A stretch of DNA of 64,000 nt, from the NCBI GenBank assembly GCA_024760905.1, contig CM045735.1, positions 30,468,249 through 30,532,248 of the forward strand, read 5' to 3'. The position numbers and the translations under genes are program-made. The DNA is from Plotosus lineatus (lineage: Eukaryota > Chordata > Actinopteri > Siluriformes > Plotosidae). The stretch's first letter is position 1. Each line of letters starts with the position of its first letter. Below, one piece after another: positions 11,295-24,900 of the stretch. The notes under the pieces are model-generated. The model was not told where the DNA came from. It saw nothing but the letters and a program-made list of their open reading frames with translations, and did not search any database.

Positions 11295-14200
11295 TATGTA
11301 TGTGTGTGTGTGTAGTATGTATGTGTGTGTGTTTGTGTATACACACTCATGCCTCGATTTTACGGACTTCGCTTTAACAGATTTCGGGTGCAACGGACAA
11401 AATCTGTAGCTTCCAACGAGTCCGGATCGTCCGGACACGGGCCGTTGTTTCCAAAAGTGACCACCAGATGACCAGACTGGCTTGATGAAATCTCGCGCAT
11501 TTCAATCAATTCCTCTATTTTCAATGCCACATGAATGAAAACACATTATATAATTTGTCGAAAACCAGCTGAGCGTAATGCAGAGTGTTAGTCCAAGCTT
11601 CCTCTGTTCATGACAGCGTCTGTAGTAAATGCCATTTTCAATGACACCCCTAGTAAATGGTATATCCCGCCTTTCTGTATGGTAAATGTACGTCCCTGCT
11701 TCTAGTGTGCTGTCAGAGTGTGTGTTCTCAACAGCAGGGAACATTTTGAACAAGAGACACTTATCACCCGATAATGCAGATATGTGCATCTTCTTGCATC
11801 ATTTATGAATTGTAAAAATGCATTTCTCAAACTTTTCAATTGACAAGTGTTTGTAGAATACTGTAGAAACAACATGCTTGAAATTAACTAGAAAACTCCT
11901 GCCTTTTATTTCAGATTTGGCTTTAGTAATTGGTGTCTTTATTATAAAATATTCAATGCATTATACAAACTACTAGAATATATCTTAGTCTGTTCTATTT
12001 AATTAATTTATGGGACAGTACAGCAATATTCTAATGCAGTGGTTCTTAACCTTGTTGGCGGTACTGAACCCCATCAGTTTCATGCGCCTATTCACTGAAC
12101 CCTTCTTTATTGAAAAATAAAATTATTTTTTTTATTTTCAAATTCAAGACATAAGCATATGTTTTTACTGACGCACCAAAATGAACCATGCATTGACATC
12201 ACTGTGTTCAAAGAACAAAACCAATAGAAAATGCATGAACTCCCCCATCACAACTACTTACATTTTTATGAGGTGCGCATCTGTGTGTGTGTGTGCGCGC
12301 GCATCTGTATGTGTGTGTATTTATTTTTTATTTTCATCTTATGGATTATTTTTGAATGTTTAATACTTATTATAAGCATTTACTAGTCCTTCTCAAAAAA
12401 TTAACATATTGTGATAAAGTTCATTATTTTCTGTAATGTACTGATAAAAATTAAACTTTCATATATTTTAGATTCATTGCACACCAACTGAAATATTTCA
12501 GGTCTTTTATTGTTTTAATTCTGATGATTTTGGCATACAGCTCATGAAAACACAAAATTCCTATCTCAAAAAATTAGCATATCATGAAAAGGTAGTCTAA
12601 ACGAGCTATTAACCTAATCATCTGAATCAACCAATTAACTCTAAACACCTGCAAAAGATTCCTGAGGCTTTTAAAAACTCCCAGCCTGGTTCATTACTCA
12701 AAACCGCAATCATGGGTAAGACTGCCGACCAGACTGCTGTCCAGAAGGCCATCATTGACACCCTCAAGCAAGAGGGTAAGACACAGAAAGAAATCTCTGA
12801 GCGAATAGGCTGTTCCCAGAGTGCTGTATCAAGGCACCTCAGTGGGATGTCTGTGGGAAGGAAAAAGTGAAAGAAGGGCCGATTCCACACCTTGGGGGAC
12901 CTGTGGAAGCAGTGGACTGAGTCTGGAGTAGAAACATCCAGAGCCACCATGCACAGGCGTGTGCAGGAAATGGGCTACAGGTGCCGCATTCCCCAGGTCA
13001 AGCCACTTTTGAACCAGAAATCGCAGCAGAAGCGCCTGACCTGGGCTACAGAGAAGCAGCACTGGACTGCTGCTCAGTGGTTCAAAGTAATTTTTTGGAG
13101 GATAGCAAATTTTGCATGTCATTCAGAAATCAAGGTACCAGAGTCTGGAGGAAGACTGGGGAGAAGGAAATGCCTGAAGTCCAGTGTCAAGTACCCACAG
13201 TCAGTGATGGGCTGAGGTGCCATGTCAGCTGCTGGTGTTGGTCCACTGTGTTTTATCAAGGGCAGAGTCAATGCAGCTAGCTATCAGGAGATTTTGGAGC
13301 ACTTCATGCTTCCATCTGCTGAAAAGCTTTATGGAGATGAAGCTTTCATTTTTCAGCACGACCTGGCACCTGCTCACAGTGCCAAAACCACTGGTAAATG
13401 GTTTACTGACCATGGTATTACTGTGCTCAATTGGCCCGCCAACTCTCCTGACCTGAACCCCATAGAGAATCTGTGGGATATTGTGAAGAGAAAGTTGAGA
13501 CACCAGACCCAACACTGTGGATGAGCTTAAGGCCTCTATCAAAGCATCCTGGGCCTCCATAACACCTCAGCAGTGCCACAGGCTGATTGCCTCCATGCCA
13601 CGCCGCATTGAAGCAGTCATTTCTGCAAAAGGATTCCCGACCAAGTATTGAGTGCATAACTGAACATAATTATTTGAAAGTTGACTTTTTTTGTATTAAA
13701 AACACTTTTTTTTTTTTTTTTTTTTTGGTCGGATGAAATATGTTAATTTTTTGAGATAGGAATTTTGGGTTTTCATAAGCTATGTATGCCAAAATCATCA
13801 GTATTAAAACAATAAAACATCTGAAATATTTCAGTTGGGGTGCAAGGAATCTAAAATATATGAAAGTTTAATTTTTATCAGTACATTACAGAAAGTAATG
13901 AACTTTATCATAATATGCTAATTTTTTGAGAAGGACTAGTATAGTGTTGAATATATATTTATTGATACATGTCCATATACGTCAATCAGCAATCAGCGGG
14001 GGGTTGATCCAACTTTGCAAATCATGCAGATAGGATGCTGACTAGCATCACGTTTTGTTATATATCTGAATCCATGTTCATCCGACCACTTTCTTTTTTG
14101 CTCAACATAGTATGGATTAAAACATTAAGAAAGAAATCCCACGACGTACCATTACAACAGTCACAATTTGACGACTAAGCACACCAAATTTCCTGCCACA

Positions 14201-14623
14201 CAGATTGGCCAAGCAATGTAGCGTGATCACCTGCAGCTAATGATGGCCAAGCGGGGTGTGTCGTCATGAATATGAGTTGGGTGTGTGTCTTGACCTCCGC
14301 CAAACCCCTGAGACTGACTCACCGAACCCAGGTTAAGAACCACTGTTCTAATGTATCCATACATTGGAATTTTTTTTAACAAGATATCGATACCCCAAGT
14401 GTGTGAGAGAGATCGAGACTGCATACAAAGTCAGTCAGAGATAAAAGTAGGCGTTCTTTACTCTCTTTCAAGAGAGCACGTTGCAGCTTATTTTTTGTTT
14501 TTTAATGTTTTAAATCAGTAAATGTTTAATAAATGTGGCGCACTCTGCCGAATGTGAGCAAAACGCGGTTCATCCTTACCTCTGATCTGTCAAGCAGGGA
14601 GTGCTCTTTGAATTCCCGTGCCA

Positions 14624-14679
<56 letters not shown>

Positions 14680-15926
14680 ACAGAGAGAGAGACAGTGTTT
14701 TGAGTGCGTGTGCCTTAATAAAAATGTTTAATCATGGTTTAATTAATAAATATGTTAATAAAATGGTTTCATATGTTAATAAAATGTTTAAATGGTTTAA
14801 TAAATAATTTTCTTTTACTTTTAACACACTTCATACATATTTCATACAAAATTGGTGTACTTTAATAATTTTTAAAGGGTTTATGGGGTACTCTTGGGAG
14901 CCTTGGAACGAATCATGCGTTTTACATGCAAAATGCGCCTCTAAATGCGCCTTACAAAAACTCCAGGTTCTGAAAAAGGTTCTGGAACTGATTAATTTCA
15001 TAAGTAGAGGGCCGACTGCATATATATATATGTGTGTATGTATATATATATATATATACAGGGATCCTTCTTTTTCCGTGTTTAATTGGGACTAAGAGCT
15101 CCCGGCGACCCCCAAATTCCGCGGAGTAGCATCAATCCCCCCAGACTGATGTATAATGTACATGTATATGTGTATATAATATCAATAAATACATATTAAA
15201 TGCTGATAATAACAATTAAACATTAAAAAATAATGCATACGATGTAAATAAAATAGAAATACACACAAACAGACTCGCGTGTGCATGCACTCAGCACCTC
15301 ACAAAAATGTGTAACTAGTTTTGATGGGAGTTTTTTTTTTTTTTTTTTCTTTTCTTTGCATAATTGGCTTTGTTTTTGTCACATTTTTCTTAACCTTTTC
15401 CCCTATTCTTATTTAATTTCCTTATGTTTTTTAATTTGATGGATATTTAAAAAAAAAAAAAAAAAGTGATTCATTAAGGCTGCATGAATTGAAGCGCAAA
15501 GCAGCGAGGGATCTGTGTGTGTATGTATGTATATGTATATGTGTATATATGTATATGTGTATATATATATAATGTATACATACACACACACACACTAGTC
15601 ATTCTCAAAAAATTAGCATATTGTGATAAAGTTCATTATTTTCTGTAATGTACTGAAAAAAAATTAACTTTCATATATTTTAGATTCATTGCACCCCAAC
15701 TGAAATATTTAAATACTTTTATTGTTTTAATACTGATGATTTTGGAATACAGAATATAAAATCCCTATCTCAAAAAATTAGCATATTTCATCCGACCAAT
15801 AAAAAAAGTGCTTTTAATCCAAAATATATTTATATAGGATTTTCTGAGTAGATCCTTCCGTAGGAGCGTGCTCAATACTTTTTGGTAGAGCAAATGTGTG
15901 TGTGTGTGTGTATATATGTGTATATA

Positions 15927-15990
<64 letters not shown>

Positions 15991-18900
15991 TAATAATACA
16001 CCACACACATTTCACACATTGCCTTCGTCTAGTACAGGATGTGGATAAATGGTACTGATGTCCATGTTTCTAATATTCCTGTCTTCCATTCCCCGGCCTC
16101 CACCCCTCTATTTCTCCCACAGTCAATTTTCTCACAGTTGCGGCTGAGCCCGAGCCTGAAGAAGGTGTTGTTTGCAACAGCGCTGGGCTCTGTGGCCTTG
16201 GCGCTCACAGCTCACCACCTGAAGAGGCGTAGTAGGAAGAGGAAGCAGATAACAGAGAAGGCCACGCCAAAGACGGTGGGAATTCCAGAGCAGTTACTGC
16301 GTTCTACAAGACCCGTGTCCCTAAAGAGAGGTCAGGACCAGCATAGTAAGCCGTGTACAACATGTATATACACTTTGAAATTCAGTAGGTAGAAGTTTTA
16401 GTTTCTTAAAACAAAAAAATAAGCAGGCGAAAAATAAACAGGTACTTATTGGAATCTTTAAAAATGAGGATTCTTATTCAGTATACATATTTTTTCATTG
16501 TTGCCTTAAACTCTGTTCAAACATCCATTTTTATTTGTCTTGAAATCAAAGGATAGGCATACAATACAATTTTAACTTACCCAGTGGACAAGTAGCAAGT
16601 CCAGTTTACAGACCAGATGTTTTTTTTTTCTGAAAAGTTAATAAATTATGCCAATATGTGTCAAAAAGTACTATACACGCATATACAGTGGAGCCTCGGA
16701 ATCCGAACGCTCTAGAGTCCGAACAAATCGAAATCCGAACAAAAAAATCCGTGAGTTCTTCCGTCCGGGAAACCGAACAAAAACAGAAAGTCGAACTCGA
16801 GAAACACACGAGAAAAAGACGAGACCGATAGGGAGAAAAAGTGTGCTACTTCCGGAAGTTGTTGATGCTATATGTGTTCTGGGGAAGTCCTGAAGTTGTT
16901 GATACAGTACTATGTACGTATCACAAGCACTAAAGCTATCTAATCACTAATGCCATATACCACCTCCAGCGACAAATGCGATTTAGAGTACCGAACAGAA
17001 AGCCCACAGATCGGCTTATCGGCATAACTGTCTAAACGAAGCTGAAGAGCATGTATGTAAGCTAAGCTAAAGCTCTAATGCTAAGCTAAAGTGCTAGCAG
17101 CGCGGTGAACACCTTTCATGATGAGGTCATGAGCCACTTCTGAAGGTTTTGAAAAGAAGGCAGAAACAAGCCACATTAGAAATGTTCTTCAAGAAAAGAA
17201 AGGAACATCCTGAAGAGTCATCCATGCAAAGCGGTAGCAAGAGAAAAAACAGCTTTGGCTGATTTACCTGTTATCCACTTCTCTTTCTCTCCAATATTTA
17301 CGTATGCCAACTGCTCACCACCCCAAAGTTTAAAATTCTTATCTTTATTGTTATTATGCTTTAACTTTTCTGTGGTTTTAATTTTAGTGTGTTATGGTCT
17401 CTCTCAAAAAAGAGTTGCGCGTTGAAATGCACATTGGAGAGGGGCGTGGCTCTCACACTCTGGTGGAGTGCCAAACACACGCCTAATTCCATTTAATCAT
17501 TGGTCATAAAGACTAGCTGCGCTCTTCCCAGTGCTAGAAGACTGTCCCTATCTGGCTCTCAGCTCTGTGCTCCACCAGTTCCTGCTTTAGTTTGATTCCT
17601 GTATTTCTTCGCATCTGTATTACAGTGACTACGATTTCCCCGTTTCATCTATGTAAACGGTTGCATGTTATTGTTCACAGGGAAGGCAATAGAGCACTAG
17701 AAACACGGCAATCAAACTAAAGCTGGAACAATTGAAGCAACTATTGGAACTATGAATGAGTTACAAAACATACTAATGTCAGCAAACTGCTATTCATGCC
17801 AAGTCCACCTCTATACAAACTGAAATGTTAATTTATTGTTTACATTAGAGACACATTTCAAACAAATGTATCAGATCTGAAAAATGAAATATAGGCAGGC
17901 AGTATAAAATTCACTGAAGCCAATAAAATCGGAAGCCAGTGTCCATCTCAGATGACAGTGAGTGAAGGCAGACTACACCCTGAACCCTGACAATCATATA
18001 CACATACACACACCCAGGGGAAATTTGGGACAGGGAATTAGCCTAATGTACATGTCTTTGATCAGTGGGAGGAAACTGGAGAAAACCCACAGCAGCACAG
18101 GAACAGAATTCAAACTCGACACAGAAAAGCCCAGGCTCGTGAATGGAACCCAGGACCTTCTTGCTGTTAGACAGACATGCTAACGAATACGACACTATGT
18201 CGCATTGTTCAGTTATATTTTATTGACATACATTTAATAATGAAAAGCCTGTAGTATATATGTATAAATTCATGTTATGTTTTTTACCTGGTTTTGTATG
18301 TGTGTTTTTAAAGGCCCACTTCCGGGACGACAGATGATGAGCCCTAGTACTCGCAGTAACGACACCATGAGTGGAATCTCATCTCTTGCTGCAAGCAAAC
18401 ACTCGAGCTCTTCACACACATCAGTATGAGATCCATGTGTCACTCTTTACATGTTTTTTTTTTTTCTTGTCTGTTCTTCTCACGTTAAGTAGCTGCCTGC
18501 TAGACATTTACGAAATGTGCATGTTTGTATATGTTTTCAAGCCACGACTCCCTCAGTCTCCTAACCAGTCAGCCGTTGTGGCCACACGCTGGGAGGCAGA
18601 GCCTGTGACAGAGGAACCAGGGGCAATAGAAGATGCAAATGCAGAGAACTTATACCTGATGGGTAATGAAACATATTAATTTTTATACAAATAGGGAATT
18701 TACTCCTGTTCCTATTTTTAGATTATAAGATATCAAAATATTTGTTGCTAAATACCGTATTCGACGTAGTAAGCGTCCAGGGCGCTTAAAAAAATGGGAA
18801 GGGGGGGGGAGTCGTCTTATTGAAATGGTTTTCAGAGGGGTGGAACGGTAAGTGCTTATTGCCATCGAAGTGTAAAACATTAATATCAGAACAATGAGTT

Positions 18901-21900
18901 TTACTGGTATTTATTTATTTTGTGGTGTCAACCAAACTACTTACATGAAAGCTGCAAATAAACAAAAAACAGCATACATTTTTGAGTAAAAGACCCCTGA
19001 CTTTTCCCTCCCAGTGCTGTTCCTTCAAATATTTTCCCCGAAGAAAAATCGAGCCAATCAACATGAATGTAAACCTGAGCACATACCAATCAACAAGAAC
19101 ATAAACAAAACCACATGGCCAGGAACATGCTTAAATTTCTCAAGTTAGTGAGCTGGAGTATCAGGTGAAAAATACTCATCACTCTCTGATTGGTTTATAT
19201 CTGGCACATTGCTCCATTCATTCAGAGCATCCAGTTCAAGTCGCATGTTTTCAGTCAGCTGGTCATGCGCAGCGGTTTCGCCTGGTGTGGGTTCTTCAAA
19301 CCCTTCAAAGAAATCGCTGTCATCATCAGACTCCTCAAACAATAAATGGTCTTCAACTGTCATCTAAATTATATTATATTAATTATATTAATCATATTAC
19401 TTATCGTGGAAAGAGGATAGTTTTGAGATTTTCTCATTCTGATAACACATCGCAGAAATGACATAATTTTTTCACCGAGAACTTCCTCTTTTTTCTGTGC
19501 CACATGAGTTGCACTTCGAAAAGGAATTTTATTTTTCGTTTCATGAATAACCTAAGCCAGCCACAACTTGTTTTGAATGATCGGTTGCCTTCTTCCTGAT
19601 GCAATCGTAGTGCTTCCCGTTATGTTGACTGATGACAGAAGTGTGCTGGGAAGATGGAAAGAGTACTTTGAAGAGCTGATGAATGAGGAAAGTGAGAGAG
19701 AAAAAAGAGTAGAAAAGGTGACCGTCGAGGACCAGGAAGTAGCAAAGATTAGTAAGGGTGAAGTGAGGAGGGCATAGAAGAGGATGAAGAGTGGAAAGGC
19801 AGTTGGTCCTGATGACATACCGGTGGAGGTATGGAAGTGTCTAGGAGAGGTAGCAGTAGATTTTCTGACAAGAACATTCAACAAGGTCTTCGAGAGTGCG
19901 AGGATGGCTGAGGAATGGAGAAGTGTGCTTGTGCCCATTTTTAAGAACAAGGGAGACGTGCAGAGTTGTGGCAACTACAGAGGGATAAAGTTGATGAGCC
20001 ATACGATAAGATACGATACAGCTTTATTAATCTCACAATGGAGAAATTCACTGTTAAAGGCTCTTGAGGTACCATCAGTAGGGGGTGCAAAAATAGATAC
20101 AAATACAAACATACACACATACGTATACATTATAGAAGTAAATTAATAAATAGATACATAAATAGTATAAATGAATAAACAATAAAAGAAAAGAAGGGAA
20201 CGACTTTGTAGACTGGCCTATATTCAAGTGTACATGTATCTAAGGGCAGAGTAGATGGGTTGATATAGTTCACAGTCAGTGGGGTAGATATGGTTGATTA
20301 AAGTGCACGGGGTTTTTATTGCACATAACCGGTATTTTCACAGTTACAAAGTGGCGTTGTACAGTCTGACAGCGGTGGGAATGAACGACCTGCGGTAGCG
20401 CTCCTTCCTGCACTGAGGATGTCTCAGTCGTCCACTGAAGGAGCTACTCAGCTTCTCTACAGTCTGGTGCAGTGGGTGAGAGCTGTTGACAAAAATGGAT
20501 GTGAGCTTTGCTACCATCCTCCTCTCACTCACCTCCTCCACAGAGTCCAGTGGGCAGCCGAGGACAGAGCTGGCCCTTCTGACCAGCTTGTTCAGTCTCT
20601 TTCTGTCCCGCTCTGTGCTGCCCAGGGCCCAGCAGATGGCAGCGTAGAGGATTGCAGAGGCTACCACAGAGTCATAAAATGTCCTGAGCAGAGGTCTGCA
20701 TAATCCTAAGGACCTGAGTCTCCTCAGAAGGTGGAGGTGACTCTGGCCCTTCTTGTACAGGGCGTTGGTGTTGTGGACCAGTCCAGTTTATTGTTAAGGT
20801 GAACGCCCAGGTATTTGAAACTGTTCACTATCTCAATGTCCTGTCCCTGGACGTTCACTAGTGAGTGTGTGTGTGTTAGTGTGCTTCTTCTGAAGTCGAC
20901 CACTATCTCCTTCGTCTTCCTAGTGTTCAAGCACAAGTGGTTGCGCTCACACCAGTCCACGAAGTCAACGATGACCGACCGGTACTCCAGCTCGTTCCCC
21001 TCTGACACACGGCCCACGATGGCGGAGTCGTCCGAGAACTTCTGGAGGTGGCAGCTGTCTGTGCTATAGCTGAAGTCCGAGGTATAAATGTTGAAAAGAA
21101 AGGGTGAGAGGACGGTGCCCTGCGGTGCCCCCGTGCTGCAGACTGCCACCTTTGACGTACAGCCGCGCAGCCGCACGTACTGTGGACGGTTAGTAACGTA
21201 GTCGATAATCCAGGCAGCAAGATGCCCGTCCATTCCCACGTCCTCCAGTTTCCCCGCAGAAGCGCTGGCCTGATGGTGTTGAAGGCGCTGGAGAAGTCAA
21301 AGAACATGACCCTCACAGCGCTGCCAGCGATCTCCAGGTGGGTGAGTGCCCGCTGCAGAAGGTAGATGACGGCGTCTTCTACCCCGATGTTGGGCCTGTA
21401 GGCAAACTGCAGCGGATCTAGGGTGGGGCTCACCATAGAGCGGAGGTGTACGAAGAGGAGCCTTTCCATGGTCTTCATAAGGTGGGAGGTCAGGGCGACA
21501 GGTCTGTAGTGGGCTGGTTCCTTCGCTTGAGCTGTTTTGGGAACCAGAACCACACAGGAGGTCTTCCACAGGACAGGAACCTTCTCCAGGCTGAGGCTCA
21601 GGTTGTACAGGTAGCATAGTATCTCACAGAGCTGGTCTGCGCAGGTCCTCAGCAGCCTGGGACTGATGCCATCTGGGCCTTCAGATTTCCTCTGATTTAG
21701 TCGCCTCAGCTGTCTCCTCACCTGGTCTGATGTGAGGGAGAGGGGGGGGCTGGGGTGGGCTGCAGAGGGAGGGGGATGTGTCTGTCGGGCTGTAGCAGTG
21801 AAGTGAAGTTGGCCTGGGGAGGGGGGAGGTGTCTGCTGGTCTGGAGACGTGTGAAGAGAGGGGGGGGGAACGGGGAGGGGGAGGGGGGAGAATCAAACCT

Positions 21901-24900
21901 GTTGAAGTAACAGTTTAATTCATCCACCCAGCGCTGGTCACCATCAGCTGTCCCTCTGACACCCTGCCCAAATCCAGACATGGTTTTTAGTCCTCTCCAG
22001 ACGTCCCGCACGTTGTTCTGAGCCAGCTTCTCCTCCAGCTTCTTCCCATAGTTCTTCTTTGCCCTCCTGATCCTCCACTGGATCTCACGCTGGACCTTCT
22101 TCTGCTCCTCTCTATCCCCCGAGATGAAAGCCCTCTTTTTCTGGTTCAGGAGGACTTTAAGCTCAGGGGTGACCCACGGGTGATTGTTGGAGAAGCACCG
22201 TACCCTCCGTGTTGGCACAGTGCTGTCCACGCAGAAGTACATGTAATCAGTGATACAGTGTGTGAGGCCGTCGATGTCATCACCAAAGGAGTCACAGAGC
22301 ATGCTCCAGTCTGTGGTGTGGAAACAGTCCCTAATCCTCTCATTGGTCTCCTCGGTCCACACTTTCACAGACCTCTTCTGCACAGGTTCCTTTCGCACCC
22401 TGGGTGTGTATTGGGGGAGCGGGTAGACCAGGTTGTGGTCTGAGCGTCCCAGTGGGGGGAGGGGGTGGAGCTGTAGGCGTCATTTACATTAGCATACAGC
22501 AAGTCCAGAGTTCTATTGTCTCTTGTGGTGCACTTCACGTATTGCGTGAACATCGGGAGAGAGGCGGAGAGAGGGGCGTGATTAAAGTCCCCGCTGATCA
22601 GAATCATGGCGCGGGGGTGACGAGTCTGTGTCTGGCTGACAGCGCTGTGGAGACGCTCACACGCGGCCGCCGCATCAGCCGAGGGCGGGATGTACACGCA
22701 AAACACAATCACGTGTGAAAATTCCCTCGGTAGATAATATGGCCGCGTGCTCACCACGAGCAGCTCCAGGTCCCGCGTGCATAGCTGCTCCTTCACGTGC
22801 ACGTTGGCCGGGTGGCACCATCGTTCATTCACATAGACCGCCACACCCCCCTCCTTTCTTCTTACCGCTCTCCGCCACGCTCCGATCTGCACGCTCGAGT
22901 GTGAATCCGTTAAGAGAAACCACAGAGTCCGGTGTGAGTTCATTCAGCCACGTCTCTGAGAAACACATGAGGCTGCAGTCCCGGTACTGCCTCTGCTGCT
23001 GGGTCAGCGCCGCCAGCTCCTCTGTCTTGTTGGCGATCACTCGGACATTTCCCATGATGACAGAGGGAACACATGTCCTCCGCGTCTTTCGTCCCCCTCT
23101 GCAGCCTCTCCTTTTCCTTCGTATTTCCACAGGAACAACGGGCTTTTCCGCGTGAATGAGGGCGGGGCGCGCAGGCCGAGGAGGGTCTCACGTGTGTAAG
23201 ACCTGCATTGCTCAGAGCCGTCGGTGAATGAATTTCCTGACGCCGATCCAAAAAGTGAAAGTAAAAGTGCACAGAAAAACAAAAGCATCATAAAAGTAGG
23301 TTTCCCAGATGCAGTATTGAAGAAAGAAAAAGAAAATTTGAAAAAAGATAAAGAAACACGCCTATATACAAAAGAAAAGAGGAAAAAAGGAAGATAAACT
23401 TAAGAGCTCCTGTAACTGGCTGCAGGTCACCCGGTGCCATCTTGAAAAAAATGAAGTTATGCAAAAAAATAGTGGAAGCTAGACTAAGGGCAGAGGTCAG
23501 CATTTGTGAACAACTGTTTGGTTTCATGTCAAGAAAGAGCACCAGAGATGCAGTGTTTGTTTTGAGGATGTTAATGGAGAAATACAGAGAAGGCCAGAGG
23601 GAACTGGATTGTGCCTTTGTGGATCTGGAGAAAGCATATGACAGGGTGCCGAGAGAGGAACTGAGGTATTGCATTCGGAAGTCTGGAGTGGCAGAGAAGT
23701 ATGCTAGAGTGGTGCAGGACATGTATGAGAAATGTAAGACATTGGTGAGGTATGCTGTCGGTGTGACAGAAGAGTTCAAGGTGGAGGTGGGATTGCATCA
23801 AGGGTCAGCTCTGAGCCCCTTCTTGTTTGCTATGGTGATGGACAGGCTGACAGACGAGGCGAGACAAGAATCTCCATGGACTATGATTTTTGCAGATGAC
23901 ATTGTGATCTGCAGTGAGAGCAGAGAACAAGTGCAGGAAAATCTAGAAAGGTGGAGGTATGCCCTGGAAAAGAGAGGAATGAAGGTTCGCCTCAGTAAAA
24001 CAGAATACATGTGTGTGAACGACAAGGACCCAAGAGGAATGGTGAGGTTACAGGGAGTAGAGATAAAGAAGGTGGAGAATTTTAAGTGCTTAGGCTCAAC
24101 ACCCAGAGCAATGGAGAGTGTGGAAAAGAGGTGAAGAAGCGTGTGCAGGCAGGTTGTAATGGTTGGAGAAAAGTGTCCAGTGTGATGTGTCATAAGAAGG
24201 TATCGTTAAGAATGAAAGGAAAAGTGTACAAGACGGTGATGAGGCCAGCGATGTTGGATGGTTTAGAAACAGTGACACTGAGGAAAAGACAGGAGGCAGA
24301 GCTGGAAGTAGCAGAGATGAAAATGTTGAGGTTCTCTTTGGGAGTAACGAGGGTGGATAGGATCAGGAATGAGTACATCAGAGGAACACACATGTAATGT
24401 AAGAGGTGTTGGAGACAAAGTCAGAGAGGCTAGATTGAGATGGTTTGGACATGTACAGAGGAGGGATAGTGAGTATATTGGTGGTAGGATGCTGAGGTTG
24501 GAACTACCAGGCAGAAGGCCGAGAGGAACATCAAAGAGAAGATTTATGGATGTGGTGAAGGAGGACATGAAGTTCGTTGAAGTAAGAGTAGAAGATGCAG
24601 AGATCGGGTGAGATGAAGGCAGATGATTCGCTGTGGCGACCCCTGAAGGGAAAAGCCGAAAGGAAAAGCAGTGCTTCCTGTTTAAGAGCCTTGCCAGTCA
24701 CTCTTGTCCCTTGTTTTCTGCGTGCTTTGAGCCATGAAATTAGTTCTTGTTCAATACGCATATAAACATCCTTTCTTCCTTTACCAGCCTTTCGTTTTTT
24801 CGTTTTGTTTTGTCTACCATTTCACAGAAATGTTGTTCTTCTTTTCGCCATTCACATACACGTTTCTCATCAACATTAAATTGTTTTTATTCTGCATAAT

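Larger units (their letters stand above)
12037..14345. mobile_element. Non-autonomous hAT element split by a Tc1 copy
   Basis: Termini CAGTGGTTCTTAACCTTGTT and ggttaagaaccactg are flanked by a perfect 8-bp duplication ttctaatg (12029-12036 and 14346-14353). Without the Tc1-like insert (12383-13939) its length is about 750 bp, like its intact relative at 31216-31983. No transposase frame. Confidence 0.93.
19623..24669 (+). mobile_element. RTE LINE, 5'-truncated, split by an L2-like LINE
   Basis: The copy matches 56460-58010 and is interrupted at 20008-23447. It is flanked by near-identical duplications agtgcttcccgtta (from 19609) and agtgcttcctgttt (from 24670). The 3' end carries the tail cgctgtggcgacccctgaag. 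The reverse transcriptase is in two pieces. Confidence 0.9.

Noticed and set aside
11059..11438. Open frames rich in His-Thr or Cys-Val (here and at 32253, 46005, 50643, 50808, 63127)
   Set aside because: These are translations of CA/TG or TA microsatellites.
16039..16392. ATG-started frame containing miga2 exon 2
   Set aside because: The part before 16123 is intronic and lacks family similarity. A strong acceptor and the conserved exon 1 explain the gene better.
18371..18679. Open frame of 102 codons on the + strand
   Set aside because: It reads through intron 3. Exon 3 is out of frame in it and only exon 4 is in frame, so it is not a separate gene.
21681..21896. Proline-rich minus-strand frame
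   Set aside because: It is an alternative frame of the linker between endonuclease and RT of the L2-like LINE.
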